DNA of 42,569 nt from the NCBI GenBank assembly GCA_023257935.1, contig JALRAZ010000029.1:1-42569 (forward strand), written 5' to 3'. Below the pieces are notes generated by a model. That model was not told where the DNA came from and did not search any database. It was given only the letters and a program-made list of their open reading frames with translations. The translations under genes were made by a program, and so were the position numbers. This DNA comes from Verrucomicrobiota bacterium (GTDB lineage: Bacteria; Verrucomicrobiota; Verrucomicrobiia; Limisphaerales; AAA164-E04). Positions 18,491 to 27,448 of the stretch are shown in pieces (the stretch's first letter is position 1; every line of letters begins with the position of its first letter).

Positions 18491-19816
18491 CTATTCACCT
18501 CCAGCCTGGAGCATGGTTCGCATCTGCCGGATGGTTTCTCTAGGTGTGATTTGACCATACATGAGCGAGCTGAAGAAATTCTCCTGAAAAAGAAAGACGG
18601 CCTGAGGACGTTTGGGATGCATCACGACCTCAGGGACCTCAGGCGCCAGACTTGCCAACAGATCGCCAAAGGCCTGTTGATTGAAATACTCCGAAGGCTG
18701 GTGCATGCGTTGATCTTGCCATGCCGGCTTGTAGGCTGGAAAGCTGTTGCCTCCCACAAAGCGCTCCACGTTGGCCTCCTGATCCTCGATCACCCATTTG
18801 ATAAATTTCCAAGCTGGCTCCACACGTTGGCTCTGCTTGTAGATCAGTAAGCCCTGACCAGCGAAGGTAGATGTGCGCCGACCGGGCACGCCAAATCGAT
18901 CCTTCCATGCTGGAAGCGGCATCGCTCCCCACTTGCCCTTCAGTTCGGGAGAAAATTGCTGAATCATGTCCAGCCCATACCAATCGGCACCAATCATGGT
19001 CAGCACCTCACCGTAATTGACAATACTGCTGAAAAAGACCGGATCAAAAATGCTGGCGCGCTCGGGAATCAGTCCGATGCCCTCATCGTTTAATTCGTAG
19101 AGCCAGTTCATGACTGACTCAGCCTGAGCTTCATCAGGAAACATTTTCCCTGCGTGATCGAACCAGTCGCTGCCCTTTTGCCGCAGTAGGATTTCAAAAT
19201 AGGTGGGATCCAAACCAATCAGGGCCTGATTCTTAGCCGCAAGTCTGCGCCCCACATCCACGAAGTCTTCCCAGGTAGCCAGATCCTCGGGTTTGATCCC
19301 GTGCTCCTTGAACAGATCGACGCGATAGTAAAGCACCATGGCACTGAGGGACTGAGGCAAGCCATAGATGGCATCTCCCTGGGCGAAAAGCTTGAGGCGT
19401 TGTGGCACCAGAGCCTGGGTCAATCCAGTACCTTCAAAACGCTTGGAAAGGTCGAGGAACGGCACCTCATCGGCCAGATAGGAGCCAAAGAGCACTTCGT
19501 CCAGTTGCACCACATCAGGAGGATTGGTGCCAGTTTTCATGGCAATCGCCAACTTGTCAGGCATTTCTCGGAAACCAAAAGCCTGGATATTGGCTTGGAA
19601 CTCCGGGTCTACCTTGGATTGGTAGGCTGCTACCATTTTTTCGTAATAGACTTTGTCCTGAAAGGAACTAATCCAGATCTCCAATGGCTCAGCAGCCGGG
19701 AGTCCAACCAAAGCCCAGCCGTGGGCAAGGCAAAAGACCCAAAGAAGGTGAGATGATAGCCCTTGCCTCATCTTGTATAGAGCGTTGCGATTCATGATGG
19801 TGGAAGCATACGCCAT
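18491..19816 (-). CDS. Extracellular sugar-binding protein (family 1 solute-binding, UgpB/MalE-like)
   Basis: Signal-like N-terminus then EIWISSFQDKVYYEKMVAAYQSK...GTNPPDVVQLDEVLFGSYLADEVPFLDLSKRF; WEDFVDVGRRL; LLIYKQSQRVEPAWKFIKWV. A start at an internal Met (MNRNAL or MRQGL) is likely. Confidence 0.92.
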   Translation of the reverse strand: MAYASTIMNRNALYKMRQGLSSHLLWVFCLAHGWALVGLPAAEPLEIWISSFQDKVYYEKMVAAYQSKVDPEFQANIQAFGFREMPDKLAIAMKTGTNPPDVVQLDEVLFGSYLADEVPFLDLSKRFEGTGLTQALVPQRLKLFAQGDAIYGLPQSLSAMVLYYRVDLFKEHGIKPEDLATWEDFVDVGRRLAAKNQALIGLDPTYFEILLRQKGSDWFDHAGKMFPDEAQAESVMNWLYELNDEGIGLIPERASIFDPVFFSSIVNYGEVLTMIGADWYGLDMIQQFSPELKGKWGAMPLPAWKDRFGVPGRRTSTFAGQGLLIYKQSQRVEPAWKFIKWVIEDQEANVERFVGGNSFPAYKPAWQDQRMHQPSEYFNQQAFGDLLASLAPEVPEVVMHPKRPQAVFLFQENFFSSLMYGQITPRETIRQMRTMLQAGGE

Positions 19817-19898
19817 GGCTGCTCCCAGATCAATCCCCTCCTGATCTTCGAGCGGTTCGGTACTCGCTCTTTGCTCATGGCTGCTTCATGTTAACCGA

Positions 19899-21407
19899 AT
19901 GCTTCGCCTCGCACACCAGCTGATCGGGTTGATCTGCCTTAGCATATTGGACCTTGCAGCACTATCCCAGCCCCAGCCTAATATCATTTTAATCATTGCC
20001 GATGACCTGGCATGGGATGATTCCAGCCCCTACGGCCATCCCTCCATACGCACTCCAAACCTGGAGCGCATGGCCAAGGATGGCATGCGTTTTGATCGCG
20101 CCTTTCTCACCATCAGCTCATGCAGCCCGAGTCGGTCCAGCATCCTAACCGGCCGATACCCACATCAGACCGATGCCGAACAGCTGCATTGGCCTCTGCC
20201 AGCAGACCAAGTCACCTTTGTGGAAATCCTCAGGCAAGCCGGCTACTGGACCGCTGCAGCAGGGAAATGGCATCTTGGCGAGGCAGTGAAGGATCGATTT
20301 GACCGTATTTGGGAGGCCGACAGCTCTGGTTTTCAACTGCCCTCAGGAGCTGCAGCACAGGCTAATCAATTCGTTGAGTCAGCCTCAGGAGATGCCAGAA
20401 GCGGCTGCAGCCAATGGTTGGAAGCCCTCAACAGCCGCCCCGACGGGCGTCCGTTTTTTCTCTGGCTGGCTGCACTGGATCCGCACCGACCCTATGATGA
20501 AGGCATTCTGGAAACCCCCCATACGCTTCAGGAAGTCCGGGTTCCCCCGACTTTGCCAGATCTTCCAGCAGTGCGTCATGACCTTGCCCTTTACTACGAT
20601 GAGATCACTCGTCTGGATCGATATGTCGGCAAAATCCTGGATGCTGTGACAACACAGGGGCTTGCCGATTCCACCTTGATTATCTTCATCAGTGATAACG
20701 GCAGGCCCTTCCCAAGAGACAAGACAACCCTCTATGACAGCGGCATCCGTACCCCCATGCTGGCTCAGTGGAAGGGACATATCCCAGCCAACACACTTTG
20801 TCCACAATTGATAAGCAGCATCGATCTGGCTCCAGGATTCCTCAGCCTGGCTGGGACCGCCATCCCGGACTCGATGGTGGGCGTCTCTTTCCTCCCCTTA
20901 CTGCGCCAACCCAATCAAGCCATCCGATCCCAATGCTTTGCTGAGAAGCATTGGCATGACTACGAGGATCAGTCGCGAGCCATTCGAACCCTTCATCATA
21001 AGTTGATCCTCAATGAATACCATGATCTTCCCATGACGCCTCCAGCCGATGCTGTCAGAGGACCTGTTTATCAAGCCATGCTGAGCGCAATGAGCAATGG
21101 GGTCTTGCCTCAGCATCAGCAGCAATGCATGCGATTACCTCGCCCCAGAGAAGAGTTTTATAATCTCGACCAGGATCCCCATGAACTGAATAACCTGATT
21201 GATGATCCAGCCTATCAGCGAGTGATCCAGCAGCACAGAAACTCGTTAGAAGCTTGGCGGCAGCAGACCAAAGACCAGATCCCTGCCTACCGCACCCCGG
21301 ATGAATTCAATCGCTTCGATGGTTCGGTCACCGCAGCAAGGATCAGACCGCGGCCTTCCAAAGCAGCTATGAAGCAGATGCGGGAACAACCATTAAAACA
21401 GCCCTGA
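19899..21407 (+). CDS. Cys-type (formylglycine-dependent) sulfatase
   Basis: 502 aa; PNIILIIADDLAWDDSSPYGHPSIRTPNLERMAKDG, sulfatase signature CSPSRSSILTG (20121-20153), AAGKWHLGE, FISDNG, FYNLDQDPHELNNL. Confidence 0.97.
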   Translation: MLRLAHQLIGLICLSILDLAALSQPQPNIILIIADDLAWDDSSPYGHPSIRTPNLERMAKDGMRFDRAFLTISSCSPSRSSILTGRYPHQTDAEQLHWPLPADQVTFVEILRQAGYWTAAAGKWHLGEAVKDRFDRIWEADSSGFQLPSGAAAQANQFVESASGDARSGCSQWLEALNSRPDGRPFFLWLAALDPHRPYDEGILETPHTLQEVRVPPTLPDLPAVRHDLALYYDEITRLDRYVGKILDAVTTQGLADSTLIIFISDNGRPFPRDKTTLYDSGIRTPMLAQWKGHIPANTLCPQLISSIDLAPGFLSLAGTAIPDSMVGVSFLPLLRQPNQAIRSQCFAEKHWHDYEDQSRAIRTLHHKLILNEYHDLPMTPPADAVRGPVYQAMLSAMSNGVLPQHQQQCMRLPRPREEFYNLDQDPHELNNLIDDPAYQRVIQQHRNSLEAWRQQTKDQIPAYRTPDEFNRFDGSVTAARIRPRPSKAAMKQMREQPLKQP

Positions 21408-21496
21408 GCGATTCATGAAATTTTGTGTCAATCTTACCTTGCATCCCCCCGCTCCTATGCTCCACTGAAACCAAGCCAATAGCCTCATAGATCCAT

Positions 21497-22312
21497 ATGA
21501 AACACTCAAATAAGGACTGCCGCTCTATCGCGGGCTTCAATCATCTTACCCTCCTTGGGCTGCTAATATGCGGGATGCACTGGACTCAGGGCCAGTCCGT
21601 GGCGCAGGAACAAAAAGTCACCCCCACCCCAGCAACATCTCATTACAGATTGATGCCGCGCGCCTCGATCGATGGGATTGGCAAAATCTACCAAGGACGG
21701 GAAATCTCTCAGGTTATGGGGCACTTAGGCGCAAGCTGGCTTGAGCGCACCGAACGAGCCTCAGAAGAGCGACCCGACATGCTTGTTGAGTCACTCGGTA
21801 TCAAACCAGGCCAGGTCGTTGCAGACATCGGTGCAGGCAGCGGTTACTTCACTCGCCGACTTTCGGCAAAGGTAGGCAAGGAAGGCAAGGTGATGGCGGT
21901 GGATATCCAGCGTGAAATGTTGGATATCCTACGACGCAACCTCTCAAGCATGGGCATAAGCAACGTGAACATGATCCTCGGTAGCGAAACCTCACCCAAC
22001 TTACCTCCAGCTTCAGTCGACTTGGTGCTGATGGTGGATGTCTACCACGAATTCTCCTTCCCCCACGAGATGATGACCAATCTGCGCGAGGCCCTCAAAC
22101 CAGATGGCCAGGTTGTCTGGGTGGAATACCGTTTGGAAGATCCAAGTGTCCCCATCAAACGCCTCCACAAAATGTCGCGGCAACAAGTGCATAAGGAGGC
22201 CCAGTATCAGGGATTTGAATTTGTGCGGTCGTATGAGAACCTACCTCGACAACACGTCCTTTTTTACAAAAAATCAGACAAGAAGCCCGTTCAAGGTGCA
22301 TCCAAACCATGA
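21497..22312 (+). CDS. Class I SAM-dependent methyltransferase with predicted signal peptide
   Basis: Motif I VVADIGAGSGYFTRRLS, VMAVDIQREML, LVLMVDVYHEF. N-terminal hydrophobic stretch HLTLLGLLICGMHWTQGQSVAQEQ. Confidence 0.88.
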   Translation: MKHSNKDCRSIAGFNHLTLLGLLICGMHWTQGQSVAQEQKVTPTPATSHYRLMPRASIDGIGKIYQGREISQVMGHLGASWLERTERASEERPDMLVESLGIKPGQVVADIGAGSGYFTRRLSAKVGKEGKVMAVDIQREMLDILRRNLSSMGISNVNMILGSETSPNLPPASVDLVLMVDVYHEFSFPHEMMTNLREALKPDGQVVWVEYRLEDPSVPIKRLHKMSRQQVHKEAQYQGFEFVRSYENLPRQHVLFYKKSDKKPVQGASKP

Positions 22313-23187
22313 TCCATCGATTTCTTACAAACTCATCAAATAAGCCTTCGACCTGGATAGCACTGCTGATGTGTGGGGTGTTCCTGGTTGGTCAAGGACA
22401 GGAGGTCCAACCCACTCCAAAGCCTCAGATTCTGATCAAGACCTCCGAGGGAACCCTACGAGCTGAGCTTTGGCCAGAGGCCGCACCTGAGACAGTTCAG
22501 CATTTTATCGAACTGGCCGAGGGCAAGAAGGCATTCAAGGATCCCCAATCGGGAGAGGAAGTCATGCGTCCATTTTACGACGGACTGACCTTCCACCGCA
22601 TCCTGAAGGACTTCATGATCCAAGGGGGTTGCCCACTTGGAAACGGCTCGGGGGGGCCAGGATTTCAGTTCAAGGATGAGATCAATGCAAGCGGACTGGG
22701 TTTGGACGCCATCAAGGCCTTGGACCTTGATAATGATCGTCGCCCCCATCCTTGGCTACTGATCCGGTCCCAGCAGGATTTTCAGCGCATCGTCCTAAGC
22801 CCCCTGCTTCGCAGCATGGGGATTGAAAATGAAACACAATTCAAAGAGCAACTGGCAAACATTCAGGCCAAAGCGGACGCACTCTCCTTGATGCAGGTCT
22901 ATGAAAATCTTGGGTATATTTTCAACGCTGAGCTTCGAGCTGAAAAGCCGCTCAGAGGTGTCCTGGCGATGGCTAATGCCGGACCGAACACCAACGGTTC
23001 TCAGTTTTTTATCAATGTGGTCGACACCCCTCACCTGACTGGTAAACACACTGTATTTGGCAAGGTCATCGAGGGCATGGATATCGTTGACAAAATCAGC
23101 CAGGTAAAGGCTGATGAAGCAGGCAAACCCCAGGAGCCAGTGGTCATCGAATCTATTCGAGCCGTAGCGAAGGCTGCATCACCTTAA
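22309..23187 (+). CDS. Exported cyclophilin-type peptidyl-prolyl cis-trans isomerase with internal insertion
   Basis: FYDGLTFHRILKDFMIQGGCPLGNGSGGPGFQFKDE and RGVLAMANAGPNTNGSQFFINVVDTPHLTGKHTVFGKV; N-terminal hydrophobic segment WIALLMCGVFLVGQGQ; ATGA overlap with the methyltransferase. Confidence 0.95.
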   Translation: MIHRFLTNSSNKPSTWIALLMCGVFLVGQGQEVQPTPKPQILIKTSEGTLRAELWPEAAPETVQHFIELAEGKKAFKDPQSGEEVMRPFYDGLTFHRILKDFMIQGGCPLGNGSGGPGFQFKDEINASGLGLDAIKALDLDNDRRPHPWLLIRSQQDFQRIVLSPLLRSMGIENETQFKEQLANIQAKADALSLMQVYENLGYIFNAELRAEKPLRGVLAMANAGPNTNGSQFFINVVDTPHLTGKHTVFGKVIEGMDIVDKISQVKADEAGKPQEPVVIESIRAVAKAASP

Positions 23188-23226
23188 ATCCCTTTTTCAG
23201 GGCTGGTCTTGTCATGCAAGAGTAGC

Positions 23227-23259
23227 CCGCGAGGGAAGGCATGCAATGCCCCCTCGCGG
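23227..23259. terminator. Putative bidirectional terminator/hairpin between convergent genes
   Basis: Perfect 9-bp arms CCGCGAGGG (23227-23235) / CCCTCGCGG (23251-23259), plus inner 5-bp stem GGCAT (23238-23242) / ATGCC (23246-23250) with a 3-nt loop. No flanking T-tract. Confidence 0.6.
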
Positions 23260-23291
23260 TGAGATCATACCTACCGTTGCCTCGCTCCAGA

Positions 23292-25145
23292 TCAGGATGA
23301 CTGTGTTTTAAGGACCTGCTCGAGCAGTTCATTCAGCTGACGGACCATGGTCTTGGGATCTTCCACAACGCCGGCCGCCAAACGTGCATTGTCCACAAGC
23401 TGCTCAAGCACTCGGGTGGCAAGCAATTCATTTTGACTCTTCATTTCAGAGAGCCTGACCACCATGGCATGGCGTGGGTTGAGCTCCAGATCCAATGTCA
23501 TGGGACCTGACTCCTGGTTCATGGATTTCATGAAACGTCGCATGCCTGCGGTCATGGTCTTATCGTGATCCACGACCACAGCAGGGCTTTCCACCAACCG
23601 GGTGGATGTTCGGACTTCCTCTACCTTGGAGCCTAACTTTTCTTTGGCCCACTTTGCCAGAGCCTTAGCCTCTTTTTCGCTCAGCGAATGGGACGAGTCT
23701 GAGGCCTCCTCAATGGCCAGATCGGCTTTCTCGGCGGCTGTAAGGGCCTTTTCCTCGAAACGGCCCAGATGATCCATCACGATTTCATCAATGGGATCGA
23801 AGAGAAAAAGCACTTCCAGGTGTCTGGCCTTGAACACTTCGAGATAAGGGCTCTGCTCGGCGGTTTCACGACTTGAGGAGAGCAGGAAATAGATTTCTTT
23901 TTGATCCTCTTGCATGCGCTCCACATACTCCTTGAGGGATGTCCGCTTACCTTTATCCAAGGCAGAACTTTCAAAGCGTAGTAGGCCCGAGAGACTTTCA
24001 CGATGTGTGAAGTCAGTGGCAGCGCCTTCTTTGAGAAAGCGATGATACTGATCGTAAATCTTGTAAAATGTTTCTTCGTCCTTTTTAGCCAACGAATCCA
24101 GATGCTTGAGGAATCTGGATGTGAGCACCTTGTTGAGTTTTTGCATCAAGGCGCTGTCCTGCATGGATTCACGCGAAATATTTAGCGGGAGATCCTCGCT
24201 GTCGACCACCCCCTTGAGGAAACGGCACCATTCTGGGAAAAGCTGCTCCGCCTTGGACTGGATCAAAACCTTACGGCAGTAGAGGTGCACCTCACTCTCA
24301 CTCCTTGCAAGGCCCATGCTTTCCATGTTCTTGGCGGGCACATAGAGCAGTGATTTGATATCCAATGGGGCATCCACTGCAAAATGAAGCTTGGTGAGGG
24401 GGTCTTCGTGATCATGACCAATGTAATGGTAGAACTCCTTATATTCCTCCTCCTTGACATCGCTTTTGCTACGCGTCCAAATCGCGCTCATCTTGTTGAC
24501 GACCTCCCCATTGAGTTCGATCGGGAATGGAACAAAGTTGGAGTACTGCTTGATGATGGACTCGACCCTGGAGGATTGGGCAAAGTCCTTGTCCTCTTCC
24601 TTAAGCTTGATGAAGATACGCGTGCCCCGTGGCGATTCAGCAGCTTCTTCGATTTCGTAGCTGCCGCTGCCCTCTGATAACCATGCATGCCCTGGGGCAT
24701 CGGGTTGGAAAGACCGACTGTTGACCTTCACCTCTGAGGCCACCATGAAAGCGGAGTAAAAACCCACACCGAACTGACCAATCAGGTTCGCATCGGGTTT
24801 TTCTTTGCCTTCGGAGATTTGCTTGAGGAAGGCCTTGGATCCAGAGTGGGCAATCGTTCCGAGGTTCTCGATCAACTCATCCCGAGTCATCCCAATACCG
24901 GTATCGGTAATGGTGATGGTGTTGGCCTGATCATCGGTAGCAATGCTGATCTTGAGATCAGTTTCAGGTTCATGAATGCTCTCACCTGCACTCTGACGAA
25001 ATCGCAATTTCTCACAGGCATCAGCCGCGTTGGAGATTAATTCACGTATGAAAATCTCCTTATCGGTGTAGAGAGAATGAATGACGATATCCAACAATTG
25101 TTGAATTTCCGCCTGAAAGGTGTGTTTTTCAGTCTTTTGACTCAT
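23292..25145 (-). CDS. htpG: Molecular chaperone HtpG (Hsp90)
   Basis: HTFQAEIQQLLDIVIHSLYTDKEIFIRELISNAADACEKLRF, ITDTGIGMTRDELIENLGTIAHSGSKAFL, GQFGVGFYSAFMVA. The ORF opens at 25175, but the MSQKTEKHTF start (25145) is more likely. Confidence 0.97.
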   Translation of the reverse strand: MSQKTEKHTFQAEIQQLLDIVIHSLYTDKEIFIRELISNAADACEKLRFRQSAGESIHEPETDLKISIATDDQANTITITDTGIGMTRDELIENLGTIAHSGSKAFLKQISEGKEKPDANLIGQFGVGFYSAFMVASEVKVNSRSFQPDAPGHAWLSEGSGSYEIEEAAESPRGTRIFIKLKEEDKDFAQSSRVESIIKQYSNFVPFPIELNGEVVNKMSAIWTRSKSDVKEEEYKEFYHYIGHDHEDPLTKLHFAVDAPLDIKSLLYVPAKNMESMGLARSESEVHLYCRKVLIQSKAEQLFPEWCRFLKGVVDSEDLPLNISRESMQDSALMQKLNKVLTSRFLKHLDSLAKKDEETFYKIYDQYHRFLKEGAATDFTHRESLSGLLRFESSALDKGKRTSLKEYVERMQEDQKEIYFLLSSSRETAEQSPYLEVFKARHLEVLFLFDPIDEIVMDHLGRFEEKALTAAEKADLAIEEASDSSHSLSEKEAKALAKWAKEKLGSKVEEVRTSTRLVESPAVVVDHDKTMTAGMRRFMKSMNQESGPMTLDLELNPRHAMVVRLSEMKSQNELLATRVLEQLVDNARLAAGVVEDPKTMVRQLNELLEQVLKTQSS

Positions 25146-25199
25146 GGGCAGTGAAGTAAAAATAACTTTTGGCATTCGTCAAGTTTCTGACTCCAACTT

Positions 25200-26360
25200 T
25201 TATCGGACAATGATGGTCCCCGCCGAGCTTGGGTCGATGTTTTCGATCGCCAGACGACACTCCTGACCGACCCCAGAAAAGTCGTTATTCATGGCGTCGT
25301 AGAGGAAGGGTAGCGCTGGCGATGCACCAGGACCCATGGCGCCGATACTCAATGCGGTGGTCGCACGGACGGCCATGGATGGGTCCCGCAACAAGGGAAT
25401 CAATGCCTCAAGGTAATCGAGGCTGGCAACACCCAACCGCCCGAGACCCTCCACACCATAGCGTCGGATAGCCTCATCGCTGTCCTGAAGGGCCCGAACC
25501 AGCCATGTCATCTGCTCGAGGTCGGCCACAGCAATTTTGGAAAGTGTCTGCAAGGCGATACGTCGATCATGGAGGCTGCCCTCAAGACTTGCCTTGAGTC
25601 GCTTGTAGCCTTCGCGCCCATCCACACCAATCCAACCACCCACAAGGATGGCTCGCTGACGGATACGCCTGTCTTCATGCCCCATCAGGTCCAGGACTTC
25701 CCCGCCGAGCTCTCTGGCTGCAGGCCCCTGGTTTCGCACCAGATCCAGAGCATGAAGCAACATGACACGTTCCTCAGGCCCCACGCCAGTAAAGCGAAGA
25801 CAACGGCTGAGTTCCTCGAGATGCTCACCCATCTTGGTGGGTAGCCCCTGCAGGATTTCCAGACCAAAGGATATTTCAACTGGATCTGAGCGACGGATCA
25901 GAGAAAGTGCACCGGTAAACAGAGCATCTTCCCAATTTTGCGGGGCTCCCAACAGAAGATCAATCAAGGGACGGACCCTTTTGACATGCTGAGCACGTTG
26001 TGACTGAATCGAAACCGGCAGGTAAGCCATCAAATCCAAGGATGCAGGAAGCCACCGTTGAGGAGCACCCAACCACGCAAAAGGAGCCTTGAGGCGCTTC
26101 AAAATAAAAGGAACCGCCTCAGGCCCCATTTGATAGATGGCTTGAGCCACCTCAGTGGATCGGTCTGGGTTGCTCTCCTGAGGTATTGAATCCAGCCATT
26201 GGGTAAGGGTTTTTTGATCATGGACAGGCCCTTGATCAAACCAGCCAACTCTGGCCACAAGCAAAAGTCCCACCGCACCCAGGCATAGAGCCCCATAGCG
26301 GGCCAAGCGCTGGAGACTCCCTGCCACACCTAAGCTCAACCCAGGGGGCTCAGACATCAC
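25200..26360 (-). CDS. HEAT-repeat protein, membrane anchored
   Basis: 386 aa; N-terminal TM YGALCLGAVGLLLVARVGW; repeated helical motifs such as DSDEAIRRYGVEGLGRLG and DPSMAVRATTALSIGAMG. Confidence 0.82.
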   Translation of the reverse strand: MMSEPPGLSLGVAGSLQRLARYGALCLGAVGLLLVARVGWFDQGPVHDQKTLTQWLDSIPQESNPDRSTEVAQAIYQMGPEAVPFILKRLKAPFAWLGAPQRWLPASLDLMAYLPVSIQSQRAQHVKRVRPLIDLLLGAPQNWEDALFTGALSLIRRSDPVEISFGLEILQGLPTKMGEHLEELSRCLRFTGVGPEERVMLLHALDLVRNQGPAARELGGEVLDLMGHEDRRIRQRAILVGGWIGVDGREGYKRLKASLEGSLHDRRIALQTLSKIAVADLEQMTWLVRALQDSDEAIRRYGVEGLGRLGVASLDYLEALIPLLRDPSMAVRATTALSIGAMGPGASPALPFLYDAMNNDFSGVGQECRLAIENIDPSSAGTIIVR

Positions 26361-27240
26361 AAGTACGAACCGCTTCGTACAAACTGCCCAGGGGGTGTCT
26401 TATGGGGATGAATTCCTGGGCCACGTAGCCTTTGAATCCGGTTTCAACAATGGCCTGACAAATCGCCGGGTAGTTTAGCTCCTGGGTGGCGTCAATTTCA
26501 TGGCGCCCAGGATTGCCTCCGGTGTGATAGTGACCGATGTAATCGTGATAAGTCTGAATGGTGCGAATCACATCACCTTCCATGATTTGCATGTGATAAA
26601 TATCATAGAGCAACTTGAATCGCTCTGAGCCGATGAGCTTGGCCAGCTCAACGCCCCAAAGGGTATGGTCACACTGGTAGTCCTTGTGGTTAACCTTGCT
26701 ATTGAGCAGTTCCATGCAGACGGTCACTTTGTGCTTTTCGGCAAGGTTCATAATCTGCTTCAGGCCGACGGCACAATTTTTCAAGCCCTGCTCATCATCC
26801 AGCCCATCACGATTACCAGAAAAACAAATAATATTAGGAAATCCTGCTTGAGCCACCAAAGGGATCATGCGCTCAAACCCTTCAATCAGCTCGGCATGGT
26901 GCTCAATCCGATTGAAGCCCTTGGTGATGCCCCCCGGACCATTGGCCATGGCACAGACCAGGCCATGCTTCTTGACGACCTCGTATTGATCGGGATTGAG
27001 TAACTCGACCGAATGCATCCCGAATTGAGCGGCTGCCTGGGCAAGCTCTTCAAGAGAGAGGTCAGGATAGCACCACTTGCACACCGAGTGATTCACATTG
27101 CCCTTAAGCTGCTGGGGTGCAATCTCCGCAGCCCTCAGGGAGGTCTCCACCCCAGAGGAAGCGGCCGCGGCCATCCCCACAACCGAGAGTGATTTCAGAG
27201 CCTTCCTGCGGGAGACTGTGTCGGGTTTTATTGGATCCAT
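26350..27240 (-). CDS. TIM-barrel sugar isomerase/epimerase (hydroxypyruvate isomerase-like) with Tat-type signal
   Basis: SRRKALKSLSVVGMAAAASSG Tat-like signal; CKWCYPDLSLEELAQAAAQFGMHSVELL, CMELLNSKVNHKDYQCDHTLWG, LLYDIYHMQIMEGDVIRTI, HYHTGGNPGRHEID. Start chosen at MDPIKP (the ORF opens at 27294). Confidence 0.88.
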   Translation of the reverse strand: MDPIKPDTVSRRKALKSLSVVGMAAAASSGVETSLRAAEIAPQQLKGNVNHSVCKWCYPDLSLEELAQAAAQFGMHSVELLNPDQYEVVKKHGLVCAMANGPGGITKGFNRIEHHAELIEGFERMIPLVAQAGFPNIICFSGNRDGLDDEQGLKNCAVGLKQIMNLAEKHKVTVCMELLNSKVNHKDYQCDHTLWGVELAKLIGSERFKLLYDIYHMQIMEGDVIRTIQTYHDYIGHYHTGGNPGRHEIDATQELNYPAICQAIVETGFKGYVAQEFIPIRHPLGSLYEAVRTCDV

Positions 27241-27448
27241 GATTCCTGGCATTCCAGCTGATCCTGGGCATCCCGTCAAACGCTTATCAGGCACCTGGCA
27301 AAGCTAGTCTCATTCCAACTGGGAACCCTTTTGCAGGACGACCCAGAAAAAGGCACTGAAACCCCATCGGTCGGATTTGAAGATTTTCTCCTTTATCGGT
27401 TCCATGGCTAGGCGTTACCTTCTTCACTCACCCAGGAAACTGGCATCC

